Shown here: piece after piece, positions 5,021-5,021 of the stretch
Numbering within the stretch: the first letter of the stretch is position 1
Layout: each line of letters opens with the position of its first letter
Source: Betaproteobacteria bacterium HGW-Betaproteobacteria-2
Lineage (GTDB): Bacteria; Pseudomonadota; Gammaproteobacteria; Burkholderiales; Methylophilaceae
Reading direction: 5' to 3'
NCBI GenBank assembly: GCA_002842255.1
Contig: PHCM01000137.1
Span: 1 to 5,021 of the forward strand
DNA: 5,021 bases
Made by a program: the position numbers and the translations under genes
The notes under the pieces: generated by a model
Databases searched by the model: none
What the model saw: the letters and a program-made list of their open reading frames with translations, nothing else
What the model was told of the DNA's origin: nothing

Positions 5021-5021
5021 A

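Noticed and set aside
1..5021. CRISPR array, tRNA, rRNA or a transposase gene
   Set aside because: No regularly spaced repeat-spacer units, no cloverleaf with the conserved TTCRA-type arm, and no transposase or integrase motif was seen in any frame.

Overview
The window looks like chromosomal DNA of a betaproteobacterium. A Nitrosomonadales- or Gallionellales-like source is plausible from the style of the RlmD protein, the PolB-type exonuclease and the intergenic repeats, but this is inferred from remembered family resemblance and not from a search. The outer genes are GC-rich: a hand count gives 81 G/C of 120 bases at 2341-2460. The block between about 3.6 and 4.6 kb is much poorer in GC: 71 of 180 bases at 4261-4440.

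Layout from left to right. Positions 1-166 are intergenic, with a 9-bp-period CACAGAG repeat and possibly the first codons of a leftward gene. A leftward pair follows: rlmD (1666-3006), a 23S rRNA m5U methyltransferase with its 4Fe-4S cysteines and catalytic cysteine intact, and 56 bp further on a family-5 extracellular solute-binding lipoprotein (167-1609, best start TTG). Diverging from rlmD is a 73-residue protein with a C2HC zinc-finger-like pattern (3147-3368). The next 389 bp (3369-3757) hold no gene but carry an imperfect direct repeat, a palindromic REP-like element, a perfect bidirectional terminator hairpin and a 13-bp tandem duplication. Two leftward genes follow, probably one operon: a 93-residue membrane protein (4245-4526) and a 147-residue protein (3758-4201) with an N-terminal zinc ribbon, membrane segments and a C-terminus that reads like the start helix of a type IV pilin. 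A second REP-like element then lies just past the 3' end of a leftward PolB-type DEDDy 3'-5' exonuclease gene cut by the right window edge (4643-5020).

The most notable structure is a pair of inverted REP-like elements, each with a GTAG tetranucleotide and a GTGGGCAA/TTGCCCAC stem, at 3565-3597 and 4585-4617. They bracket the low-GC two-gene membrane module and its terminator. This suggests a small accessory cassette between housekeeping genes, but mobility is not shown. Translation (rlmD) and DNA metabolism (exonuclease) genes are ordinary chromosomal functions. No functional link between them, the solute-binding lipoprotein and the membrane module can be read from the sequence. No RNA gene, CRISPR array, recombinase or transposase gene is visible.
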